From: Thermodesulfovibrionales bacterium
Lineage (GTDB): Bacteria; Nitrospirota; Thermodesulfovibrionia; Thermodesulfovibrionales; UBA1546
Reading direction: 5' to 3'
Assembly (NCBI GenBank): GCA_030018605.1
Contig: JASEHP010000021.1
Coordinates: 1-17,293, forward strand
DNA: 17,293 nucleotides
Part shown: positions 1 through 5,895 of the stretch, piece after piece
Numbering within the stretch: the stretch's first letter is position 1
Layout of the letters: every line of letters begins with the position of its first letter
Made by a program: the position numbers and the translations under genes
Notes under the pieces: model-generated
Seen by the model: only the letters and a program-made list of their open reading frames with translations
The model's database searches: none
Told to the model about the DNA's origin: nothing

Positions 1-1
1 A

Positions 2-394
2 TCAAGGGAGGGGAGATTTTGGGATACCCCGCAGCTTGCTGCGGGGAGGTTCATTATAATGCCCTGCAAATTTTTTGGAAGCCTTTTTGTAAAATCTATC
101 CTTATAATCAGGATAGCGCGACTTAATATTAAAGGTAGTAACTTCAGCTAAAAAATCCTTTTGTTTTTCTGTCAGTTCCAATTTTGTCTCTTCTGCAATT
201 CTTGTCAGATTGTGAATATAAGGCACATTGGCATCAACATTTTTAACATACACTGCCTTTAAAAGTTTCTCTATAACCAGATGGCCTAAAAACAAAGCCC
301 ACACGTAATGGCCACTTTTAAAAAGGCTATTCATTGCTTTCAGGTCTGTATTTGCCGAATCCAGCCAGTAGTTTATAATTTCATCTTTTGTCAT
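2..394 (-). CDS. HEPN-domain protein with a repeat-derived C-terminus
   Basis: A 130-residue, mostly helical protein resembling the small HEPN (PF05168-like) family, which often acts as the RNase or toxin half of HEPN/MNT nucleotidyltransferase pairs. Supporting segments are the N-terminal WLDSANTDLKAMNSLF helix, the ALFLGHLVIEKLLKAVYV core helix, YIHNLTRIAEE and the RYPDYKDRFYKKAS segment typical of this family. From about residue 113 the family similarity stops, and the last 17 residues (starting NEPPRSKLRG) are encoded by a palindromic repeat, so the native C-terminal helix seems to have been replaced. The stop lies at 2-4. No MNT partner is visible; it could lie beyond the left edge. The ATG at 394 fits the family N-terminus and is preceded at five bases by TATAAT, with no Shine-Dalgarno. 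Function as a toxin is inference only. Confidence 0.7.
   Translation of the reverse strand: MTKDEIINYWLDSANTDLKAMNSLFKSGHYVWALFLGHLVIEKLLKAVYVKNVDANVPYIHNLTRIAEETKLELTEKQKDFLAEVTTFNIKSRYPDYKDRFYKKASKKFAGHYNEPPRSKLRGIPKSPLP
27..46. repeat. GC-rich hairpin of a dispersed repeat
   Basis: CCCCGCAGC and GCTGCGGGG form a 9-bp perfect stem around a two-base TT loop. The hairpin sits inside a longer sequence (about 2-52) that provides the C-terminal tail and stop codon of the HEPN gene. The surrounding sequence looks like a dispersed palindromic element rather than protein-coding sequence of the HEPN family. It could also work as a strong structure near the end of the transcript, but no T-run follows on either strand, so it is not a classic terminator. 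Confidence 0.55.
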
Positions 395-399
395 GACTG

Positions 400-408
400 A
401 TTATACCA
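400..408 (-). promoter_or_regulatory. Extended -10 promoter element of the HEPN gene
   Basis: On the minus strand this reads TGGTATAAT, a perfect extended -10 (TGn-TATAAT). Five bases separate it from the ATG at 394, so transcription would start at or within a base or two of the start codon, giving a leaderless mRNA. There is no good -35 hexamer at 16-18 bases. The same 11-mer GTGGTATAATC occurs upstream of the pseudopilin gene. Confidence 0.5.
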
Positions 409-446
409 CATCAAAACCAGTGTGCGGCATTCGGAAACAGACATTT

Positions 447-939
447 TTATTTGGCGTTACATTCTGCGCCGTCCCATTTGCCGGGGTTTATCCTTGTTGA
501 AAAAAGGACTATGCAATCGTAATCGGGCGCTGCAGTTGAAACAAGCCTGATTTTGCCATTATGTGAGGAAGCGCCGTCTTTATCAAATTTGAATTGTGTG
601 TCGCCGAAACTAAGGCTGGATGCAATGGTATAATCTGTGGTTTTCTGAACAACCAGCTTATCTGTTGTCTCTAACGTGTTATTGCCGTCAGGCATAGGAT
701 TTGTATCCTCGTATATTGTATATTGCGCTGCTTCCAGCTTCACAAAGTGCGCTCTTTTTTTTGCACATAGCCATTACCCTTGCACGCATTATTTCAGAAG
801 GCATTTCCTTTATCTGGCTTTCAACTTTATAAGCGGCATTCCAGTCCTGAAATGAAAATCCAAGGGCAAATACCAGAACTCCGGTTATTGAGATAACGAT
901 GATTAGCTCTATTAAGGTAATGCCTGCGCAGTCCTTCAT
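447..939 (-). pseudogene. GspH/FimT-like pseudopilin, frameshifted at an A8 run
   Basis: The N-terminus (from the ATG at 939) is a class III prepilin signal: a short leader ending in Gly, then ITLIELIIVISITGVLVFAL, with the conserved Glu at mature position 5 and a long hydrophobic helix. After about residue 57 the frame runs out of similarity and stops. The next frame, from about 750 down to the stop at 447, continues with KLEAAQYTIYEDTNPMPDGN and ends KWDGAECNAK, as expected for the beta-rich GspH/FimT domain. The two halves join at a run of eight A (minus strand, about 757-764). Removing one A restores CKKRAHFVKLE and a continuous protein of about 163 residues. The family is a minor pseudopilin of type IV pili or type II secretion. 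The break may be a real pseudogene, a sequencing error in a homopolymer, or slippage-tolerant expression. It stands alone here, with no other pilus genes. Confidence 0.75.
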
Positions 940-949
940 CTGTGGAGAG

Positions 950-958
950 ATTATACCA
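950..958 (-). promoter_or_regulatory. Extended -10 element before the pseudopilin gene
   Basis: Minus strand TGGTATAAT, ten bases before the ATG at 939. With a usual -10 to +1 distance the leader would be only about four bases. No -35 hexamer and no Shine-Dalgarno are visible. GTGG and CCAC flank the hexamer and could pair as a small hairpin. Confidence 0.4.
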
Positions 959-966
959 CGATTCCC

Positions 967-1530
967 TTAACTCCGCGGCGTCCAGACTTTGCCTTTGTCT
1001 ATGATATGCTCGATTTGCCAGCCGCGCCTGTGAAGATCTCTTGCAATCCATCTCCTGTGGCACTTCCACGGAAATCGCTCGGCGCAGATAATGACGGTAT
1101 TCCGAGCCCTTAGCGTGTCATTGCGAGCGCAGCGTGGCAATCTCGTTTGTCGCTGAGGGTAAACTCCGCAAGGAGTCTCGTCTTTAGAGATTGCTTCGTC
1201 GCCCCGAAGGCTTTCGGGACTCCTCGCAATGACCTCCTTAGTTTCCAATGCTATTTGCTCCAGTTTATCAATCCCTTTTTTGAAATCCTCTGTCTCAGTA
1301 TATGCCTCATAGCCTCCTTTTCTGAATCCTCCGAGTTCTTTCCCGAGGAAAACATAGCTTATGCCTTCTTTTTTTAGAAGGTTTTCAAGATTGTCTCTTG
1401 TAAATACCGGCATCTTGCTCATTGGGAAGCTTCTGACATCAATGAGCGTTTTGATGTCATAGTCAAAAAGGATTTCTATGAAATCCTCCTCGCTCCTTCT
1501 GCCTGTGCCGAGGGTATAGATTCTTTTCAT
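967..1530 (-). CDS. DUF488 family protein with an in-frame palindromic insertion
   Basis: A 187-residue protein of the DUF488 family, whose biochemical role is unknown. The N-terminal part (MKRIYTLGTGRRSEEDFIEI, then LIDVRSFPMS and YVFLGKELGG) and the C-terminal part (VIICAERFPWKCHRRWIARDL, then IEHIIDKG) are both clear family signatures, including the conserved Cys and the CHRR motif. Between them residues 100-138 come exactly from a 117-bp palindromic element (1117-1233), so the uninterrupted protein would be about 148 residues, the more usual size. The insertion lies between a helix and the strand leading to the CHRR motif and keeps the frame open. The start codon is 10 bases after the VapC stop, so it is probably the third gene of the vapBC operon; a TATAAA nine bases upstream might give its own short transcript. 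Whether the protein still folds is unknown. Confidence 0.85.
   Translation of the reverse strand: MKRIYTLGTGRRSEEDFIEILFDYDIKTLIDVRSFPMSKMPVFTRDNLENLLKKEGISYVFLGKELGGFRKGGYEAYTETEDFKKGIDKLEQIALETKEVIARSPESLRGDEAISKDETPCGVYPQRQTRLPRCARNDTLRARNTVIICAERFPWKCHRRWIARDLHRRGWQIEHIIDKGKVWTPRS
1117..1233. repeat. 117-bp palindromic element inside DUF488 gene
   Basis: Perfect 11-bp terminal inverted repeats, GTCATTGCGAG (1117-1127) and CTCGCAATGAC (1223-1233). Internal structure includes GGCAATCTC pairing with GAGATTGC, the small stem ACTCC-gcaa-GGAGT and CCCGAA-ggct-TTCGGG. The length is 39 codons, and on the minus strand the element reads open from VIARSPES to CARND. A shorter relative lies at 16332-16403. 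No transposase is present, so this is a non-autonomous, MITE-like or REP-like element; it resembles in behaviour the Rickettsia palindromic elements that insert in frame into genes. Confidence 0.85.
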
Positions 1531-1540
1531 CCGAGAATAT

Positions 1541-1945
1541 TTATACCCACAATATATCTGCTAAATGAGCAACCCTCTTGAATTCGGGGTCGCCGGTCAC
1601 TATTAAAGCCTCAAGTTCAACGGCAGAGGCAAGAATAAACCAGTCGGCATACGAGATGCTGTATTGCGCCTTATACTCGGCCGCCTTGAATATCAGGCTG
1701 TTGGGAACCGGCAAAATTATAAAATTCAACCTTTCTATGTTTGCAAGCACCTCTAATTTTTTCTGATCCCCGAACTCCCTTTTTGCTGTATATATTATCT
1801 CCCCAAGATTAATCGCATTGATATATTTGACACTGCCTGCTTTCTTTATATCTTCAAGAAGGCGGCTAATCTTTTCATAGCCTTTTTCTTTTTGAAAGAG
1901 CTTAAGCAGCGCATAACTATCAAATATATGAGCAGTTTTCTTCAT
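1541..1945 (-). CDS. vapC: PIN-domain toxin, VapC-like
   Basis: A 134-residue PIN-domain protein, the usual size for VapC toxins, which are Mg-dependent RNases. The four acidic residues of the active site are all present: Asp9 in HIFDSYALL, Glu49 in INLGEIIY, Asp101 in SYADWFILA and Asp119 in VTGDPEF. The ATG overlaps the stop of the upstream AbrB-type gene by four bases (ATGA), the typical translationally coupled antitoxin-toxin order. Its cellular target cannot be told from sequence; VapC toxins cut tRNA or rRNA in studied cases. A DUF488 gene follows 10 bases later. The gene looks intact. Confidence 0.88.
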   Translation of the reverse strand: MKKTAHIFDSYALLKLFQKEKGYEKISRLLEDIKKAGSVKYINAINLGEIIYTAKREFGDQKKLEVLANIERLNFIILPVPNSLIFKAAEYKAQYSISYADWFILASAVELEALIVTGDPEFKRVAHLADILWV

Positions 1946-2172
1946 TGTCTGAATTCGCCCTTACGCTCTTTTAGAAGCTGCCCGGATAAAGAAGGCTTAG
2001 AAGGCAGAATCCCGCATGCAGAATTTACGGCGTCTTCAACCGGCGGGATAAGATAGATAATCCCGCCGTATTCCATAATCTGGATTTTCACGCCGGGTTT
2101 TATATGATATTTCTTCCTCATCTCGGCCGGTATAACAATCTGCCCTTTGGAGAGAGTTTTAACTGTTGCCAT
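1942..2172 (-). CDS. vapB: AbrB/MazE-fold antitoxin, VapB-like
   Basis: A 76-residue protein with an N-terminal SpoVT-AbrB swapped-hairpin DNA-binding domain: MATVKTLSKGQIVIPAEMRKKYHIKPG followed by IQIMEYGGIIYLIPP. The C-terminal 25 residues would bind and block the PIN toxin. A longer reading starting at 2241 is open, but the start at 2172 is chosen because the domain begins there and GGGAGG sits nine bases before the ATG; the upstream part holds the promoter. Autoregulation through the palindrome at 2199-2212 is likely by analogy with other VapB proteins. Stop and toxin start overlap (ATGA). Confidence 0.88.
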   Translation of the reverse strand: MATVKTLSKGQIVIPAEMRKKYHIKPGVKIQIMEYGGIIYLIPPVEDAVNSACGILPSKPSLSGQLLKERKGEFRQ

Positions 2173-2198
2173 AATGTTTAACCTCCCAAAAAAAGTTC

Positions 2199-2241
2199 TA
2201 CAATTTATTGTAAGTGTATAACCATATAAACCATTTGTCAA
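2199..2241 (-). promoter_or_regulatory. vapBC promoter with palindromic operator
   Basis: On the minus strand a perfect TTGACA -35 (2241-2236) is followed after 17 bases by TACACT (2218-2213), a reasonable -10. Directly downstream, covering the expected start of transcription, is the inverted repeat TACAAT-tt-ATTGTA (2199-2212). GGGAGG and the vapB ATG at 2172 follow. Binding of VapB or VapBC here would block the promoter, the usual autoregulation of such pairs; this last point is inference. Confidence 0.65.
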
Positions 2242-2309
2242 GTATAGAATTTTTCCTTCCCTCTGTGATAAATTAATAAACCAAATATTTATGGAAAGGA
2301 TTGTAATAG

Positions 2310-3332
2310 ATGGTTAAGAAGAAGGCAAAATACATTGTTGCTGTTGTCGGCGCAACAGGCGCGGTTGGAAACGAGATGATTGCAACCCTTGAGCAAAGGA
2401 ACTTCCCTGTTGAAAAACTCAGACTCTTTGCCTCAGAGCGCTCAGAGGGTAAAAACCTTGAATTTCAGGGCAGTGAAATCCCTGTTGAGAGTTTAAATGG
2501 ATCTTCATTTAAGGGGATTGACATTGCGCTTTTCTCAGCAGGCGCCGAAAGGTCAAAGATATGGGCGCCGCTTGCGGCAAAATCAGGATGCGTTGTAGTT
2601 GACAATTCAAGTCAATGGAGGATGGACATTGAAGTGCCGCTTGTTGTTCCTGAGGTTAACAGCCATGACCTGAAATGGCATAAGGGGATTATCGCAAACC
2701 CGAACTGCTCAACAATTCAGATGGTTGTGGTCTTAAAGCCTATACATGATGCCGCAAAGATAAAGAGGGTTGTTGTGACTACATTCCAGTCTGTTTCAGG
2801 CACAGGCAAGAAAGCAATGGATGAACTCCTTCAGCAGACAACCGACATACTGAATTTTAAGGAGGTAGCGTGCAATGTCTATCCTCACCAAATAGCATTC
2901 AACGTGCTTCCTCATATAGACAAGTTCCTTGAGAATGGATATACGAAAGAGGAAATGAAGATGGTGAATGAGACAAGGAAGATAATGGGGGACAATTCAA
3001 TAATGCTCACTGCGACAACAGTGCGCGTCCCTGTTTTCAGATGCCACTCTGAGAGCCTGAACATAGAGACAGAAAAAAAGATTACTCCGAATGAGGTGAG
3101 GGCAGCGCTCTCTAAAGCTCCGGGCATTGTTGTCTTTGACGCGCCTGAGAAGAATGTCTATCCCCTTCCTGCGGATGTTGCAGGGAAGGATGATACCTAT
3201 GTCGGCAGGATTAGAGTGGATGAGTCAATAGAGAATGGGATAAATATGTGGATAGTGGCTGATAATCTCAGAAAGGGCGCCGCGCTTAACGCTGTTCAGA
3301 TTGCTGAAAAACTGATTGAGATGGCGAAATGA
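2310..3332 (+). CDS. asd: Aspartate-semialdehyde dehydrogenase
   Basis: A 340-residue enzyme that reduces aspartyl phosphate to aspartate semialdehyde with NADPH, the branch point towards lysine/diaminopimelate, threonine and methionine. Seen in the sequence are the Rossmann motif GATGAVG at residues 14-20, the catalytic Cys133 in NPNCSTIQM, the VSGTGKKAMDEL segment and His246 in the RVPVFRCHSE context, all in family order; the length is normal. The ATG is preceded by GGAAAGGA at a good distance. It is the first plus-strand gene after the divergent vapBC operon, and 135 bases with a structured repeat separate it from the next gene. Nothing odd was noted. Confidence 0.96.
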   Translation: MVKKKAKYIVAVVGATGAVGNEMIATLEQRNFPVEKLRLFASERSEGKNLEFQGSEIPVESLNGSSFKGIDIALFSAGAERSKIWAPLAAKSGCVVVDNSSQWRMDIEVPLVVPEVNSHDLKWHKGIIANPNCSTIQMVVVLKPIHDAAKIKRVVVTTFQSVSGTGKKAMDELLQQTTDILNFKEVACNVYPHQIAFNVLPHIDKFLENGYTKEEMKMVNETRKIMGDNSIMLTATTVRVPVFRCHSESLNIETEKKITPNEVRAALSKAPGIVVFDAPEKNVYPLPADVAGKDDTYVGRIRVDESIENGINMWIVADNLRKGAALNAVQIAEKLIEMAK

Positions 3333-3345
3333 CTATAGCAATGAC

Positions 3346-3451
3346 AAGCAGGACTGACTTTCGCTTGCTACGATATTTTCCGATCCCGAATGCTTTCGGG
3401 ATTACCGAATCCGCCTTAGGCGGACTGATGCCGCTCAAGCCAATCCTGCTT
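3346..3451. repeat. Intergenic mosaic of nested hairpins
   Basis: Fills most of the asd to RACo gap. Outer arms AAGCAGGA (3346-3353) and TCCTGCTT (3444-3451) enclose ATCCCGAA-tgct-TTCGGGAT (3383-3402) and TCCGCC-tta-GGCGGA (3410-3424). The CCCGAA...TTCGGG module is shared with the elements at 1117-1233 and, in a variant form, 11564-11629. No T-run follows, so it is more likely a repeat element than a simple terminator, although it could end or process the asd transcript. Confidence 0.6.
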
Positions 3452-3467
3452 TATTAATGGCTGCAAA

Positions 3468-5327
3468 ATGAACATTAAGCTCGCAACAGGAGAAAGCATA
3501 CCCGCGGCAGCCGGAGAAAATATCCTCTCTGCGCTAAAAAAGAGCGGAATCTATCTTGTCGCTTCATGCGGAGGCAAAGGCACATGCGGGAAGTGCCGCA
3601 TAAAGATTCACTCAGGGGAATACAGAACATCAGCATCAGGTAAGCTCTCTCAGGCTGACAAAAAGAAAGGCATTGTCCTTGCCTGCCAGACATTTCCTGA
3701 AAATGACATCTCGGTAGAAATACTTGAAGAGGCAAGGCTTGTTGTCGGAGACAGGATTGCGCTTGCAAAATCAAAAGACCTTTCAGAGCTTTTCAGGTCA
3801 TTTGACAAAGAGATAACACCCATCGTAAAAAGGCTTAACATCAAACTTCCGCCTCCTACAATAGAGGATCACATAAGCGACCTTGAGAGGCTGAACAGAG
3901 AGCTTGAGATGAAAGGCATCAAAGGCATGAGGTTCTCCCGGACATTCATATCATCAATGGCTGATGACTTGAGAAAGCACAACTGGGAAATACATCTTGC
4001 TTATGTTGACGGCCATGAGGCAATCTTTGTTACATCTGATAAGCAAACCTCAAGATACGGAATTGCCGTTGATGTAGGCACAACAACGATTGTCGTATAT
4101 CTCATTGACCTTTCTGACGGAAAACTCGTTGATGTGGGTTCAACATACAATTCGCAGATAAGATACGGCGATGATGTTATCACAAGGATATTACATGCCA
4201 CAGAAGGCAACGGGCTTGAAGAATTGCGGGAAACTGTCACGGATGATATAAACAGCATCACAGATACTATTATTGAAAAGCATGGCATAAATAAAGAACA
4301 CATAGAATGCGCTGTAATCTCAGGGAACACAGCCATGTCTCATATCTTCTGGGGGCTTGATCCCGAGCATATAAGGGAAGAGCCGTATATACCGACTGTA
4401 AATTCATTCCCGCTCTGGAAGGCAGGGACAGCAAGGCTTCACATAAATAAACAGGCTCCTGTTTATACCCTGCCGTGTGTTGCAAGTTATGTGGGAGGCG
4501 ACATTGTCTCAGGTTTGCTTGCCTCAAAGATGCACAGAAATCATGAAATTGCTTTGTTCATGGACATTGGGACAAATGGAGAGATTGCCATAGGCAATAA
4601 TGAATGGCTTATGACAGCGGCGTGCTCTGCGGGCCCCTGCTTTGAAGGAAGCGGGATAAAACACGGAATGAGGGCAACTGAAGGAGCAATAGAGGCTGTA
4701 AAGATTGCTGCTGATACATTTGAACCTTCTGTTTCTGTTATAGGCAATACAACGCCGACAGGCATCTGCGGCTCAGGGATGATAGACGCAATATCAGAGA
4801 TGTTCCTTTCAGGCGTCATAGACCAGAAGGGGAAATTTGTGCGTGAAATAAAAACCGACTACCTAAGAGAAGGCGATGAAGGCATGGAATTTGTCGTCTA
4901 TAAAGGCGCAAAAGATATTGTCCTTACAGAAGTGGACATCGAGAATATCATGAGGGCAAAGGCAGCGATTTATGCAGGGATTTCATCGCTTATAAAAGAG
5001 ATTGGGTTCTCTCTGGACAATATAGAGCGCGTATATATCGCAGGAGGGTTCGGCAACTATCTAAACATTGACAGGGCTGTAATAATCGGGATGCTTCCTG
5101 ACATCCCAAAAGAAAAGTTCAGATTTTTAGGCAATACATCAGTCGCCGGGGCTTATCTGTGCCTCCTCTCAGAAAAACTCAGGGAAGAGGCAGAGGATAT
5201 TGCACGGAAGATGACATACATGGAGCTTTCAGTCTCAAGGAATTTTATGGATGAATACATGTCCGCGCTTTTTCTGCCGCATACGGATATGGCGCTGTTC
5301 CCGACAGTAGAAAAACTCATGAAATGA
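3468..5327 (+). CDS. RACo-like corrinoid protein activator (ferredoxin-ASKHA, DUF4445)
   Basis: A 619-residue protein with an N-terminal plant-type [2Fe-2S] domain (Cys34, Cys40, Cys43 and Cys73, spacing C-x5-C-x2-C-x29-C), a linker and middle domain to about residue 190, and a C-terminal ASKHA ATPase: VDVGTTT near 201, MDIGTNGE near 365 and AGGFGNYLNIDRA near 525. This architecture and length match RACo, the activator that uses ATP to push an electron onto inactive Co(II) corrinoid and return it to Co(I), in corrinoid iron-sulfur protein of the Wood-Ljungdahl pathway or in O-demethylase systems. The corrinoid partner is not in the window. No clear Shine-Dalgarno precedes the ATG, though a four-codon reading frame (3457-3471) overlaps the start as ATGA. 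queH follows after 13 bases. Confidence 0.9.
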   Translation: MNIKLATGESIPAAAGENILSALKKSGIYLVASCGGKGTCGKCRIKIHSGEYRTSASGKLSQADKKKGIVLACQTFPENDISVEILEEARLVVGDRIALAKSKDLSELFRSFDKEITPIVKRLNIKLPPPTIEDHISDLERLNRELEMKGIKGMRFSRTFISSMADDLRKHNWEIHLAYVDGHEAIFVTSDKQTSRYGIAVDVGTTTIVVYLIDLSDGKLVDVGSTYNSQIRYGDDVITRILHATEGNGLEELRETVTDDINSITDTIIEKHGINKEHIECAVISGNTAMSHIFWGLDPEHIREEPYIPTVNSFPLWKAGTARLHINKQAPVYTLPCVASYVGGDIVSGLLASKMHRNHEIALFMDIGTNGEIAIGNNEWLMTAACSAGPCFEGSGIKHGMRATEGAIEAVKIAADTFEPSVSVIGNTTPTGICGSGMIDAISEMFLSGVIDQKGKFVREIKTDYLREGDEGMEFVVYKGAKDIVLTEVDIENIMRAKAAIYAGISSLIKEIGFSLDNIERVYIAGGFGNYLNIDRAVIIGMLPDIPKEKFRFLGNTSVAGAYLCLLSEKLREEAEDIARKMTYMELSVSRNFMDEYMSALFLPHTDMALFPTVEKLMK

Positions 5328-5329
5328 TT

Positions 5330-5335
5330 TATAAT
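5330..5335 (+). promoter_or_regulatory. TATAAT hexamer five bases before queH
   Basis: TATAAT followed by five bases and then the ATG at 5341, the same spacing as in front of the HEPN gene. No Shine-Dalgarno and no good -35 are visible. It could start a leaderless queH transcript, but the gene may simply be read through from the RACo gene 13 bases upstream. Confidence 0.3.
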
Positions 5336-5340
5336 ATTTT

Positions 5341-5889
5341 ATGAAACTCTTGATGCATATCTGCTGCGCAAACTGCAGTCTCTATCCTGTTAAAACACTC
5401 TCTGAAAAGGGCGTTTCCGTAACCGGACTGTGGTTTAATCCCAATATCCATCCGTATGCGGAATATGCCCTGCGGCTAAACGCCGTAACCCAGATCCAGA
5501 AAGCATGGGGACTTTCCATCGAGTATATAGACTACTACGGCATTAAGGAATTCATACAGAAGACAGGAAACGGCGGCGAGAACCGCTGCAATGCGTGCTA
5601 TGAGATGAGGCTTGATAAAACAGCCAAAAAAGCCCGAGAGATTGGCGCTGATGGTTTTACAACCTCGCTTCTTATAAGCCCATACCAGAAATTTGATGCT
5701 ATAATAGACATCGGCAGGGAAATGGAGAAAAAGCACTCTGTGGAGTTTTTTATTGAAGACTTCAGACCCGGCTGGAAGCAGGGGGTTGAACTTTCAAAGA
5801 AGCTCGGGCTCTACAGGCAGAAATATTGCGGCTGCATCTATTCCGAGATGGAGAAACATCTTAAAAACGCAGCAAGTAGAAAGCAGTAA
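5341..5889 (+). CDS. queH: Epoxyqueuosine reductase QueH
   Basis: A 182-residue DUF208/QueH protein that reduces epoxyqueuosine to queuosine in tRNA, the final step of the pathway, replacing the cobalamin-dependent QueG. Conserved cysteine motifs are all visible: HICCANCSLYP at the N-terminus, RCNACYEMRL in the middle and YRQKYCGCIYSE near the end, ligands for iron-sulfur and metal sites in the family. The start ATG matches the family N-terminus. The product supplying its substrate, QueA, is encoded two genes downstream. The last codons and stop lie in a loose 7-bp repeat (about 5873-5893), so the tail residues SRKQ may be repeat-derived. The SpoIID-family gene starts seven bases later. Confidence 0.94.
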   Translation: MKLLMHICCANCSLYPVKTLSEKGVSVTGLWFNPNIHPYAEYALRLNAVTQIQKAWGLSIEYIDYYGIKEFIQKTGNGGENRCNACYEMRLDKTAKKAREIGADGFTTSLLISPYQKFDAIIDIGREMEKKHSVEFFIEDFRPGWKQGVELSKKLGLYRQKYCGCIYSEMEKHLKNAASRKQ

Positions 5890-5895
5890 GTAGTT

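Noticed and set aside
827..1069. 80-codon minus-strand frame between DUF488 and the pseudopilin
   Set aside because: It overlaps both recognised genes in another frame and has no family features.
3383..3424. Rho-independent terminator after asd
   Set aside because: Hairpins are present but no T-run follows either of them.
3457..3471. Four-codon leader peptide (MAAK) overlapping the RACo gene start
   Set aside because: No ribosome site precedes it and a frame this short is expected by chance; mentioned only in the RACo entry.
5293..5340. A full promoter in front of queH
   Set aside because: Only the -10 hexamer is convincing; no -35 at 15-19 bases, so only a low-confidence element is listed.
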